Positions 14,343-21,699 of a DNA stretch of 21,715 bases are shown in pieces; within the stretch, counting starts at the first letter, position 1, and each line of letters begins with the position of its first letter. Position numbers and translations under genes: made by a program. The stretch covers positions 1-21,715 of the forward strand of contig JAUWGZ010000012.1 in assembly GCA_030606165.1 (NCBI GenBank). Direction: 5' to 3'. The notes below the pieces were generated by a model. That model did no database searches, was not told where the DNA came from, and worked only from the letters and a program-made list of their open reading frames with translations. The stretch is from Dehalococcoidia bacterium. GTDB taxonomy: Bacteria > Chloroflexota > Dehalococcoidia > GIF9 > AB-539-J10.

Positions 14343-14699
14343 TCAAATCAGGTCTTCATCCATTAAGACTTTGATATACTCGTTGCTAACAGTGGTGACC
14401 TGGGAAAAGGTTTGGGCTAAACGCTCTCTTGCCTTGGTATAATCCTGAGTCTCGATTTCAGCTTCTACCCCAAGTAGCTCTCCTTCTATCGCATTTGTCT
14501 TTGCTGGTCCAATGTAGCGACTGTCCATATTAAGCTCAGTTCTCAGTGCCTCGCATACCCCTTTGGTTACTTCCTTGCCTCCTTCCAACCTTTCTGCCTT
14601 CAGCGTTGCCAGTCTATCCAAGGCAGCCGATACCAAGAATAGATTGGACTTTAGCCTTTCCGAGTGGTGAAAGGCGAGATTTGCTTGCTTCCTATCCAT
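14343..14699 (-). CDS. Hypothetical helical protein
   Basis: A 118-residue protein I do not recognise. It is almost entirely predicted helix (for example LFLVSAALDRLATLKAERLE and ARERLAQTFSQVTTVSNEYI), soluble, without cysteines in pairs, signal peptide or membrane segment. ATG 14,699 has GAGGTG seven bases upstream, which supports real translation. It is convergent with the DnaJ-like gene (29-base gap) and divergent from the alpha/beta hydrolase. The pattern could be a small helical bundle with a scaffolding or regulatory role, but no function is assigned. Confidence 0.65.
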   Translation of the reverse strand: MDRKQANLAFHHSERLKSNLFLVSAALDRLATLKAERLEGGKEVTKGVCEALRTELNMDSRYIGPAKTNAIEGELLGVEAEIETQDYTKARERLAQTFSQVTTVSNEYIKVLMDEDLI

Positions 14700-14764
14700 A
14701 AATCACCTCGAGCCAGAATTATTTGCTAACAGGCTAATTAAAGCAGAAAGAAATGGGAATTGCT

Positions 14765-14792
14765 ATGATAATCCCTCATTAACTCTCGACAA
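14765..14792 (-). promoter_or_regulatory. Weak candidate promoter of the helical hypothetical gene
   Basis: On the minus strand TTGTCG (14,792-14,787) and TATCAT (14,770-14,765) are 16 bases apart, about 65 bases before the ATG at 14,699. The -35 part lies within a small inverted repeat (TCTCG at 14,784-14,788 with CGAGA at 14,799-14,803) that could be an operator. Confidence 0.25.
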
Positions 14793-14836
14793 AGACTTCG
14801 AGAAACGTAATATGGAATCAGAGATAGAAGTGTGCC

Positions 14837-14842
14837 TATAAT
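14837..14842 (+). promoter_or_regulatory. Candidate -10 box of the alpha/beta hydrolase gene
   Basis: A perfect TATAAT lies 21 bases before the hydrolase ATG. The -35 region (around 14,813, TGGAAT, 18 bases upstream) is weak. If used, the leader would be about 15 bases. Confidence 0.3.
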
Positions 14843-14863
14843 AAACTACAAAGTGGGCCAGGA

Positions 14864-15499
14864 ATGAAAAGGAAAAGAGTAAGCTTCTCCTCCAGCGGGC
14901 TTTTCCTAGAAGGAATATTGGCCATACCCGAAGGTGCCAACCCTTTCCCGGCAGTAATAATTTGCCATCCTCATCCCCTCTACGGCGGCAGTATGGATAA
15001 CAATGTGGTCTGTAGCCTCTCTGAAACACTTACACAAGCATCGCTTGCCTCATTTAAGTTTAACTTCCGTGGAGTAGGTGGGAGCCAGGGAGAGTTTGGT
15101 CAGGGAATAGGTGAGCGGGAAGATGTGAAAGCAGCTATTTCCTTTATAAGCACGGTAAAGGAAGTTGATTCCAGGAGAATCGGGCTTGCTGGCTATTCGG
15201 CTGGCGCTGGCTTCGCTCTTCCCGTTGGCTTTAATGATGATCGAATTGGGGCTCTGGCTGCAGTCTCGCCACCACTTCCTATGTTCGATTTTGATTTCCT
15301 TAAAAGCTGTACTAAGCCAAAATTTCTTATCTCGGGAAGCAGGGATAATCTTATACCCACCGACCAGTTCCTTGAATTTTGCCAGAATCTTCCTGAGCCC
15401 AAAGAGTGCGAAAGTATTGAAGGCGCAGACCACTTTTGGTGGGGATATGAATCTCGCCTGGCTGCTAAAGTGGCTGCCTTCTTCACCAAAGTATTATAG
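14864..15499 (+). CDS. Alpha/beta hydrolase (dienelactone-hydrolase-like)
   Basis: A 211-residue cytoplasmic serine hydrolase; substrate unknown. The catalytic triad can be read directly: nucleophile S112 in GYSAGAG, acid D161 in SGSRDNLIP, and base H190 in GADHFW. The HPHPLYGGSMDNNVV motif (about 35-49) and FNFRGVGGSQG (67-77) form the oxyanion region and are typical of the short 'HPHP' hydrolases (YsgA/COG2945-like). There is no signal peptide. ATG 14,864 is preceded by only a weak CAGGA. It stands alone between a divergent hypothetical gene and a decayed acetyltransferase fragment; nothing nearby points to a substrate. Confidence 0.85.
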   Translation: MKRKRVSFSSSGLFLEGILAIPEGANPFPAVIICHPHPLYGGSMDNNVVCSLSETLTQASLASFKFNFRGVGGSQGEFGQGIGEREDVKAAISFISTVKEVDSRRIGLAGYSAGAGFALPVGFNDDRIGALAAVSPPLPMFDFDFLKSCTKPKFLISGSRDNLIPTDQFLEFCQNLPEPKECESIEGADHFWWGYESRLAAKVAAFFTKVL

Positions 15500-15529
15500 T
15501 CTTCCGCATTTTGACGCTCTGTGTGATGT

Positions 15530-15699
15530 GCCGAGAAAAAGCGTCAGGGAGGCTGGCTATCATTGAAACATCATCCACACCAGCATATGAGAAAACGAGG
15601 CACTTTCACCTCAATCACGGCTATGAAGTCATCTGCCGCATCCCGGACTTTTATGCGCCCGGGGATGACAAGCTAATCCTGCAAAAGCGGCTGAGGTGA
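15530..15699 (+). pseudogene. GNAT N-acetyltransferase C-terminal remnant
   Basis: The frame reads GRLAIIETSSTPAYEKTRHF and then NHGYEVICRIPDFYAPGDDK, which matches the last third of a GNAT acetyltransferase: strand 4, the ETSS and YE-TR-F motifs, and the RIPDFY-PGDDK ending. The N-terminal two thirds, including the acetyl-CoA loop, are absent upstream, where the hydrolase gene ends at 15,499. No ribosome binding site precedes the fragment. It is therefore called a truncated remnant, probably lost by deletion against the hydrolase gene, and not an active enzyme. Confidence 0.65.
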
Positions 15700-15768
15700 A
15701 ACCAAAGGGATTGGCTGAGCCCTGAAGCGCCTCCGGTGCTTTAAAATCAGATGACTTTTCTATTTGAT

Positions 15769-15808
15769 ATGGCTATACTTAACATTACGCTCAAACGGAA
15801 AATCTAAT
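15769..15808 (+). repeat. 40-nt direct repeat, left copy (leader of RdhA remnant)
   Basis: Begins ATGGCTATACTTAACATTA and ends GGAAAATCTAAT. Matches the copy at 17,516-17,555 at 38 of 40 positions; the two differences are C/A at base 20 and C/T at base 28. It ends 12 bases before the GTG of the RdhA remnant. Confidence 0.8.
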
Positions 15809-15820
15809 AATGAGCTAACA

Positions 15821-16100
15821 GTGGCAAAGAAACCATATCACCGGAAAATATCGGGCAGAAGAGAGCAGCTTGGCCCCTACCCTATGGAAAGACTGAAAAG
15901 GGTTAAGCAGCCCACAACCCGAATCACCGACGATATCCCCAGATTCGACGAGCGAGAGCACGGCTTCGCCCGCACTATGCAGGTTCCTGGTTAAGATGGA
16001 TAATGTCTGGGGTTACGACAAGCGGAACGAGAGGTACAAATGGTGGCTTGACCTGGAGGAAGTCGACGGGGCTTTAAAAATCCCCAAAAAATCGAACTAA
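15821..16100 (+). pseudogene. Reductive dehalogenase (RdhA-like) remnant with internal deletion and frameshift
   Basis: From GTG 15,821 the frame gives about 57 residues with LGPYPMERLKRV, QPTTRITDDIPRFDEREHGF, an N-terminal signature of Tat-less RdhA-like proteins, then stops at 15,992-15,994. A +1 frame resumes at ATG 15,996 (MDNVWGYDKRNERYKWW, ending at TAA 16,098) and resembles an RdhA C-terminal tail. Both [4Fe-4S] motifs and the corrinoid core, roughly 400 residues, are missing between them. I read this as an RdhA gene that lost its middle; the N-terminal match is firmer than the C-terminal one. It lies 45 bases before an intact RdhA gene of a different N-terminal type, so it is not simply that gene's start. 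The region is more GC-rich than the CODH operon. Confidence 0.55.
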
Positions 16101-16145
16101 GTCAGCCGCACCGCCAAAACCTTAAACAAAGAAAGGAGAGTAGGC

Positions 16146-17474
16146 ATGAAGCACCATACCAAATACCGTGACCTTGACGAGATTAAGTCATCACCGGCGG
16201 CGGAGCGGAAACTGCCCTGGTGGATAAGGGAAGTCGATAAACCCACCGTGGATATTGACTGGAGCCAAATGAAGCGCTTCGACTGCAGCAATATTATGTT
16301 CCTCAACGGCTTCGCCCAGGCGCTGGGCCCCGAGAACGCCATGAAGCTGGGGGGACGTGCCATAGAGACGAGCACAAAAAATATACTTGAAAATGAGCCG
16401 GGGTTCAGCCTGAGAGAGAAGGCGCTGGTCGCTGCTGGCTGGCTGACCTCACTGCTGACCGCAGAGCACGCCTTCCTCGGCCCCGGACTCAATGTTCCCT
16501 TTACCATGGCGGGCATACCCGATGACCTTGAATACCCCCGCTACGAGGGCACACCTGAGGAGAATACGCGGATGGTTCGGGCCGCCGCCAAGCTTTTTGG
16601 GGCCGCCTCCGTAGGCGTGGTCGAACTTGACGAAAACACCCGCAAACTAATCTATTCATTTGATGGCTGGGATAACCGGAAGTGGGAATTTGAGGACGTG
16701 GACAAGGCTTACGAGACGAAAGAGAAGAAGGTGATACCCTATAAGGCGCAATGGGTCATTGTCTATACCATACGGATGTCTCCGCCCTCCTTGGCCACGG
16801 CCCCGACAGCACTCTCAACCGCCGCCTCGTCGATAGCCTATTCCGAGGGCACTTCGGTGCAGCTCCGCCTCCAGCAGTTCATCAACAGGCTGGGTTACCA
16901 GTGTTTGGCTGACGGCACCATGGGCACCTCAGGGAACAGCCCCGGCTTTGGCGTGCTGGCCGGTCTGGGCGAGCTCAGCCGTTTGAACCGGATGATTTCA
17001 CCCAGATGGGGACCCCTGGTGCGGGTATTCAAGGTAATCACCGATTTGCCCCTTGCCCCCACCAAGCCGATAGATGCCGGCATATTCCGCTTCTGCCGCG
17101 AGTGCAAGAAGTGTGCCGAGCTCTGCCCCTCTAACGCCCTCAGCATGGAAACAGAGCCCTCATGGGAGGTACAGGGGCCCTGGAATAACCCCGGCATCAA
17201 GACATACTACGAAAAAGCGCCCAACTGCTTCTCACAGTGGCTGAAAATAGGCGGGCATGACTGCGGCATCTGCCTGGCCAGTTGCCCCTTGTCCAAGCAG
17301 GATACATCATTTATACACATACACGATTTTGTCAGGCAAGTTATATCCACCACGCCGACGTTCAACAGAATGATCACAAAGCTGTATACCGACCCCGGTT
17401 ACGGTAAGGACGCCGAAGAATGGTGGGAACTTGACCTGCCTCCACATGGCTATAAAAATACGCAAGGGATGTAG
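16146..17474 (+). CDS. Reductive dehalogenase family protein without Tat signal
   Basis: Corrinoid and iron-sulfur protein of the RdhA family, which removes halogens reductively in organohalide respiration. 442 residues. The part after the usual signal is intact: YRDLDEIKSSP, PWWIREVDKPTVDIDW, the GLGELSRLNRMISPRWGP corrinoid-domain segment (near 273-290), ITDLPLAPTKPIDAGIFRFC, then cluster motifs C317/320/323/327 and C361/373/376/380, ending DPGYGKDAEEWWELDLPPHG. The twin-arginine RRDFMK leader of respiratory RdhAs is absent, and AAAGGAGAG before ATG 16,146 fixes this start, so the protein should be cytoplasmic. No RdhB anchor gene (about 90 residues, 2-3 helices) is beside it. A dehalogenase or a catabolic or queuosine-reductase-like role cannot be told apart here; residues are more RdhA-like than QueG-like. 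Confidence 0.85.
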   Translation: MKHHTKYRDLDEIKSSPAAERKLPWWIREVDKPTVDIDWSQMKRFDCSNIMFLNGFAQALGPENAMKLGGRAIETSTKNILENEPGFSLREKALVAAGWLTSLLTAEHAFLGPGLNVPFTMAGIPDDLEYPRYEGTPEENTRMVRAAAKLFGAASVGVVELDENTRKLIYSFDGWDNRKWEFEDVDKAYETKEKKVIPYKAQWVIVYTIRMSPPSLATAPTALSTAASSIAYSEGTSVQLRLQQFINRLGYQCLADGTMGTSGNSPGFGVLAGLGELSRLNRMISPRWGPLVRVFKVITDLPLAPTKPIDAGIFRFCRECKKCAELCPSNALSMETEPSWEVQGPWNNPGIKTYYEKAPNCFSQWLKIGGHDCGICLASCPLSKQDTSFIHIHDFVRQVISTTPTFNRMITKLYTDPGYGKDAEEWWELDLPPHGYKNTQGM

Positions 17475-17515
17475 TATAAATCTCAGCTAATTGAACGAAG
17501 CTATTTTTGGCTATA

Positions 17516-17555
17516 ATGGCTATACTTAACATTAAGCTCAAATGGAAAATCTAAT
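17516..17555 (+). repeat. 40-nt direct repeat, right copy (leader of tautomerase gene)
   Basis: Near-identical partner of 15,769-15,808 (38 of 40). Here it is followed directly by GAGGAGGT and the tautomerase ATG. TATAAT (17,512-17,517) overlaps its first bases, with TTGAAC at 17,491-17,496 (15-base spacer), so part of it may be a promoter leader. Confidence 0.8.
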
Positions 17556-17567
17556 GAGGAGGTAAAA

Positions 17568-17774
17568 ATGCCTATTGTTCATGTAGATTTCTGGGAGGGC
17601 GTTGGAGAGGAAAAAGTTAAAACGATGATACGGGGTATAACAAACGTTATCATGGATTTGGGCGTCCCAGAACATGCTATAGAAGTAATCGTTCACGAAA
17701 TCCCCAAAACGCACTGGGGCATTGGTGGTGAGCCAGCTTCAGAAAAACTCAAAGATATATCACCACCCAAGTAG
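17568..17774 (+). CDS. 4-oxalocrotonate tautomerase-like small protein
   Basis: A 68-residue member of the 4-oxalocrotonate tautomerase superfamily, enzymes that use the amino-terminal proline (Pro1 after Met removal) as general base on keto-enol substrates. The protein begins MPIVHVDFWEG, with Pro2 in the gene as expected. It continues with GITNVIMDLGVPEHAIEVIV and HEIPKTHWGIGGEPASE, where the WGIGG segment is typical. Family length is about 60-70, so it is complete. GAGGAGGT six bases upstream gives a strong ribosome binding site. It follows the RdhA gene by 93 bases and shares a 40-nt leader with the RdhA remnant upstream. The substrate cannot be named. Confidence 0.88.
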   Translation: MPIVHVDFWEGVGEEKVKTMIRGITNVIMDLGVPEHAIEVIVHEIPKTHWGIGGEPASEKLKDISPPK

Positions 17775-17845
17775 CGGCTAACCTTCGTGCCTTCTCCTAA
17801 ACAAAGGTTCATTTTTCAGTATTGCGTTTACATTTAGGGTGTAGA

Positions 17846-18292
17846 ATGATTATAGGATTATTAGCCTTTATGGTTTTTCTGGCCTTTCTACTTGCCTTCT
17901 GGGAAATCCAAATCGAGGGTAAGGATGGTTGGGCAGCGAAGCTACCTGGCTGGCGTATAGAAAAGGGATGGCTTGTCAAATTGGCGGGTGGACGCCCGAT
18001 AACCGGATACCACTTTTTTATGACGCTGTTCCTGATTGCCATAGTCCATCTGCCGCTGTTTTTTGTTCCGTGGAGTTGGCGGTTAGAAAGTCTGCTGCTT
18101 GGCTTTTATGTAGGCATGGTTTTTCTAGAAGACTTCTTGTGGTTTGTTTTAAATCCACATTATGGGATTAAAAACTTCCGCAAAGGGAAAATCTGGTGGC
18201 ACAAACCATGGTGGGGGCCGGTCCCTGCTTTATACTGGTTTTTACTCATCATCGTCATCGTACTAATTTATTTCGGAAGAGCCGCTATCTAA
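17846..18292 (+). CDS. Hypothetical four-helix integral membrane protein
   Basis: A 148-residue membrane protein not recognised by family. Four hydrophobic segments are visible: MIIGLLAFMVFLAFLLAFW at the N-terminus; YHFFMTLFLIAIVHLPLFF in the middle; LLLGFYVGMVFLEDFLWFVL; and LYWFLLIIVIVLIYFG near the end. Between the third and fourth is a basic, Trp-rich loop (NFRKGKIWWHKPWWGPVP). A frame eight residues longer opens at TTG 17,822; ATG 17,846 starts directly with the first helix and is preferred, though no clear ribosome binding site is seen. It is too long for RdhB (about 90 residues), so its position after the RdhA gene does not make it the dehalogenase anchor. It converges with the acyl-CoA synthetase gene. 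Confidence 0.65.
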   Translation: MIIGLLAFMVFLAFLLAFWEIQIEGKDGWAAKLPGWRIEKGWLVKLAGGRPITGYHFFMTLFLIAIVHLPLFFVPWSWRLESLLLGFYVGMVFLEDFLWFVLNPHYGIKNFRKGKIWWHKPWWGPVPALYWFLLIIVIVLIYFGRAAI

Positions 18293-18357
18293 ACAGGAAT
18301 CAGTAATCGTCCAGACCATTAGCCAGGGGTGATAATTAAGTAGTCTCTACTACCTGG

Positions 18358-20520
18358 TCAAGAGACTGAAATTCGGGCGTCAACTATAACATACCCTTTT
18401 CCCTGCTCTTGAACTTTCACCGGATTGAGGTCCATCTCTTTTATCTGGGGTAAGTCTTCCACCATAGCAGACACTCTCAGCAGGAGGTCTTCAAGAGACT
18501 TAACGTCAGACGGCCTGGAGCCTCGCCAGCCAGCAAAGAGCTGGTAAGCCTTCACTGAGCGCACCATCTCCTGGACATCAATGTCAGTCAAGGGGTGAAT
18601 ACGGAATGTAACATCCTTGAGGAACTCGGCGTAAATGCCCCCCATACCGAACATGATCAGAGGACCAAAGGAAGGATCCTGGGTTAGGCCAACAATTACC
18701 TCAATTCCCTCAGATATCATTGGTTGAATGGTGGCACCCTGCATCTCATCGGCTCTTCCCAGACCCTCAAGGCTTTCTCTGATTTGGTTAAAGGCTTGTT
18801 TCACCTCACCTGCTGAGTGACATGAGAGGACCACTCCTCCAACATCAGTCTTGTGTATTATCTTGTCTGAGAGGAGCTTAACTGCAACCGGGAAGCCAAT
18901 TTCTTCAGCCGCCCTGGCTGCGTCCTCCGCTGTCTTTACTGACTTCGACACCGCGACCTGGATTCCATATGAGTTGAGCAGCTCGGAGATGGAGGAAGCT
19001 TCCAGCCAGAGGGGGCGGGTAGAGCTTTGCTCTAAGGCTGATGCCACTACCGCACGGGCCTTTTCTCTATTAATCCCTATCAGTTCGGGAACTACCCCCT
19101 TTGGTCTTCGTAGCCACCGACTGTACTCCCACGCCCCAGCGAGGGCAACCGCGGTATGCTCCGGGAAGGTAAAATTGGGTATGCATCCGCCATCTTTGGA
19201 ATCGTACTCAATACCAGCACCACGCGAACCCATAAATGAAGCTACTAATGTCTTGCCACGCCTGCGAAACTCCGGTGCCAGTTCCCTTATGGCATTGGCT
19301 ACTTCCTCAGCCCGCACAAGTATCGGCGGGATAAAGATGACTATCACAATATCTATGCCGTCATCATGCGCCAGAATTTCCAGCGCCCGGCTGTAATCCT
19401 CAGGGGAAGCCTCGGCCGTCATATCAATGGGATTGGTAAGGCTGGCTCGAGATGGGAGAAAGCTCTTTAGTTTTGAGACGCTCTCATCTGAAAGAGTGCG
19501 CAATTCCAGTCCTCTATCAGCACAGGCATCGGCGGTCATAATACCCGGCCCCCCTCCATTGGTGAGAATAGCCGCTCTGTTCCCCTGAGGAACGGGTTGG
19601 TGATATAACAGGTTAGCTACCTCAAAAAGCTCTTCCAGTGTATCCACCCGGATCATTCCGGTCTGAGCAAACAATGCTTCAGAAGCTACCTCAGCAGTAG
19701 CCAGCGCCCCGGTATGTGAGGTAGCAGCCCGGAAACCTGCCGAGGTACGCCCGCTTTTTACCACAACCACCGGCTTGGTGAGCGTGGTGCTGCGGGCTAT
19801 GCGGACAAACTTCTTGGGATTGCAGAAAGATTCAAGGTAAAGGAGGATGACCTTGGTAGACGGGTCTTTTCCCCAGTATTGGAGCAGATCGTTGCTGGAG
19901 ACATCAGCCCTGTTTCCGATGCTGGCAAATGTGGAAAGCCCAATGTTCAGGTTCCTGGCATACTCCAAGATAGTCTGCCCCAGTGCGCCACTCTGAGTAG
20001 CCATGGCAATACCGCCAGTGGGAGGGAAAATGGAGGAGAAAGTAGCATTCATATTGACTTCTGGGTCAGTGTTGACGATGCCCATGCAGTTGGGTCCCAC
20101 TATGCGCATACCATAGCGCCGAGCAATTTCAACTATCCCATCCTGCTTCTTCTTTCCCTCAGGGCTGCTTTCTGCAAAGCCCGCTGTTATTACAATTACG
20201 CCGCGCACTCCTTTCTGCCCGCACTCCTCCATCAGCCGGGGAACCGTATCCGCCGGGGTGATAATAATGGCAAGGTCCACTTCTCCCGGTATATCCAGAA
20301 CAGACGGATATGTCTGCACTGCGGCGACAACTTTGGCGTTCGGATTCACCGGGTAGACGACTCCCGTAAACTCATTCTGCAACAAATTACGGAAAAGCCT
20401 ATTACCGATAGTGAGATTTCTGCGTGAGGCTCCAATAACGGCTATGGAGCGGGGCTTTAATACAGGCTCGAGCGAGGCAACGTCAAAAGCTTTCTCTTGC
20501 TCTAAGGGCATCCATTCCAT
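18358..20520 (-). CDS. ADP-forming acetyl/acyl-CoA synthetase, fused alpha-beta
   Basis: Converts acyl-CoA, ADP and phosphate to the acid, CoA and ATP (reversible), giving substrate-level ATP from acetyl-CoA. 720 residues in one chain: CoA-binding Rossmann domain (SIAVIGASRRNLTIGNRLFR, 25-44), succinyl-CoA-ligase-like domains (GPNCMGIVN, ATQSGALGQ, SIGNRADVSSNDLLQYW), the phosphorylated histidine H269 in ATSHTGALA, and a C-terminal ATP-grasp domain from about 500 (GFPVAVKLLSDKIIHKTDVG, LIMFGMGGIYAEFLKDV, EMDLNPV). There is no C-terminal GNAT domain, so it is an enzyme rather than a Pat-type protein acetyltransferase. ATG 20,520 follows GGTGG; a promoter is predicted at 20,552-20,581. Common in archaea and in Chloroflexota; it fits acetate formation from the CODH/ACS product. 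Substrate preference (acetate or longer or aryl acids) cannot be read. Confidence 0.92.
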   Translation of the reverse strand: MEWMPLEQEKAFDVASLEPVLKPRSIAVIGASRRNLTIGNRLFRNLLQNEFTGVVYPVNPNAKVVAAVQTYPSVLDIPGEVDLAIIITPADTVPRLMEECGQKGVRGVIVITAGFAESSPEGKKKQDGIVEIARRYGMRIVGPNCMGIVNTDPEVNMNATFSSIFPPTGGIAMATQSGALGQTILEYARNLNIGLSTFASIGNRADVSSNDLLQYWGKDPSTKVILLYLESFCNPKKFVRIARSTTLTKPVVVVKSGRTSAGFRAATSHTGALATAEVASEALFAQTGMIRVDTLEELFEVANLLYHQPVPQGNRAAILTNGGGPGIMTADACADRGLELRTLSDESVSKLKSFLPSRASLTNPIDMTAEASPEDYSRALEILAHDDGIDIVIVIFIPPILVRAEEVANAIRELAPEFRRRGKTLVASFMGSRGAGIEYDSKDGGCIPNFTFPEHTAVALAGAWEYSRWLRRPKGVVPELIGINREKARAVVASALEQSSTRPLWLEASSISELLNSYGIQVAVSKSVKTAEDAARAAEEIGFPVAVKLLSDKIIHKTDVGGVVLSCHSAGEVKQAFNQIRESLEGLGRADEMQGATIQPMISEGIEVIVGLTQDPSFGPLIMFGMGGIYAEFLKDVTFRIHPLTDIDVQEMVRSVKAYQLFAGWRGSRPSDVKSLEDLLLRVSAMVEDLPQIKEMDLNPVKVQEQGKGYVIVDARISVS

Positions 20521-20551
20521 ATTAAATCCACCGTTGATGGCGCTGCGAATG

Positions 20552-20581
20552 ATTATATGTCAAAGCACTGGTTTGTGTCTA
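20552..20581 (-). promoter_or_regulatory. Putative promoter of the ADP-forming acyl-CoA synthetase gene
   Basis: On the minus strand TAGACA (20,581-20,576) and a perfect TATAAT (20,557-20,552) are 18 bases apart, with transcription expected near 20,545 and a leader of about 25 bases. The rest of the 306-base gap up to the transposase contains two plus-strand promoters and no further gene that I could see. Confidence 0.5.
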
Positions 20582-20696
20582 ATGCAGGGATTGGACCAGA
20601 GCTAGCATTACTCGGGTGTTCTCCACAAGTATTAGCTACAACCACTTATGCAAATACCTTTCTCGACAGGGAAACCAGGAGACGTATACTATTATT

Positions 20697-20726
20697 TTGA
20701 CATACCTTGCTATTGATACGTATAAT
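20697..20726 (+). promoter_or_regulatory. Consensus sigma-70 promoter upstream of the transposase (distal)
   Basis: TTGACA (20,697-20,702) and TATAAT (20,721-20,726), 18 bases apart, both perfect. It lies about 100 bases before the transposase start, and 39 bases before a second promoter. The -10 box touches a small palindrome (ATACGTAT, 20,716-20,723). Confidence 0.6.
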
Positions 20727-20764
20727 CAAATTCTCCCGAGATAAAACTTTACGCGATGTTCCCC

Positions 20765-20793
20765 TTGACACACGGAGTCTTTAATGCTATACT
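20765..20793 (+). promoter_or_regulatory. Near-consensus promoter of the transposase gene (proximal)
   Basis: TTGACA (20,765-20,770) and TATACT (20,788-20,793), 17 bases apart, with transcription start expected near 20,800 and a leader of about 27 bases containing AAGAGGT before the ATG at 20,827. Confidence 0.65.
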
Positions 20794-20826
20794 GAATATA
20801 TAAAGATAGGAAAAGAGGTAATAACC

Positions 20827-21699
20827 ATGAATAAGTATAGCACAAAAGACTTTGATAGAGATTTTCCTAATGATAATGCTTGTCTAGAATGGTTAAAAAA
20901 CAATCGATGGCCTAATGGAATCTACTGTGAGAAATGTGGCAAGATTACAAACCACTATCGCCTAAAGAAACGTCCTGTTTATTCATGTGAGTTTTGTGGT
21001 AGCCACGTCAATCCGATGGCTGGCACTATCTTTGAACGAACTAAGTTTGACCATTTACGACTGTGGTTCAAAGCTATAGCATATATGTCTGTGACTAGGT
21101 GTGGTATTTCCTCACGTCAACTTAGTAGAGACTTGGGCGTAACTGTAAAAACAGGTTATCGTATGTTCCGCCAGATAAGGACAATACTAAGCAATACTAA
21201 CATGGAGCCTCTTAATGGCGAGGTTGAGGTTGATGAGACATACATGGGCGGTAAGCGGCATGGTAAAAGAGGACGTGGTGCCGAAGGTAAGACAGTCGTG
21301 CTAGGTATGGTAGAGCGTAAAGGACACATACACGCTGAAATTATACCAAACGTGAAAGCTAATACCCTTATTCCTATCATAGAGGCAACGATAAGCAAAG
21401 ATGCTTTGGTTTATACTGACGACTTACCAAGCTATGCAGGCTTAAATAAACTTGGCTATACTCACAAGGTGGTGGCTCACTCTCAAAAGCTGTATGTAAC
21501 AGGCAAAGGAATACACACAAACCGAATTGAAGGTTTCTGGAGTCAGCTAAAGAGAAGTATTGATGGTACATACCATCATGTGACGGCAGAACATTTTGGG
21601 GAATACATTGACGAATATAGCTTCAGATATAACCATAGGGAAGATGAAACATCAATGTTTAAGACAATGCTTGCTCAGGTGGTGAGTCAGTCTTCTTAG
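20827..21699 (+). mobile_element. IS1595-family transposase gene (ISXO2-like), apparently intact
   Basis: A 290-residue transposase. N-terminal zinc ribbon with C34, C37, C54 and C57 (CEKCG and CEFCG), then a helix-turn-helix region (SSRQLSRDLGVTVKTGYRMFR), then the DDE-type catalytic core: D136 in VEVDETYMGGK, D198 in VYTDDLPSY, and N232/E235 in HTNRIEGFWSQLKR, as is usual for ISXO2-like transposases. Length and motifs are complete, with no stops. The gene is more AT-rich than its neighbours and has its own strong promoter(s). The element's right end is at or beyond the end of the window (21,715), and no inverted repeat pair or target duplication could be paired up on the left, so the boundaries are not defined. 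Confidence 0.93.

Noticed and set aside
17846..18292. Membrane protein as the RdhB anchor of the RdhA gene
   Set aside because: It has four helices and 148 residues, while RdhB has about 90 residues and two or three helices; sequence features do not match, and a tautomerase gene lies between.
18323..18357. Possible bidirectional terminator between the membrane protein and acyl-CoA synthetase genes
   Set aside because: CCAGG (18,323-18,327) pairs with CCTGG (18,353-18,357) around a small AGTAG/CTACT stem, but the hairpin is broken and no T-run follows on either strand.
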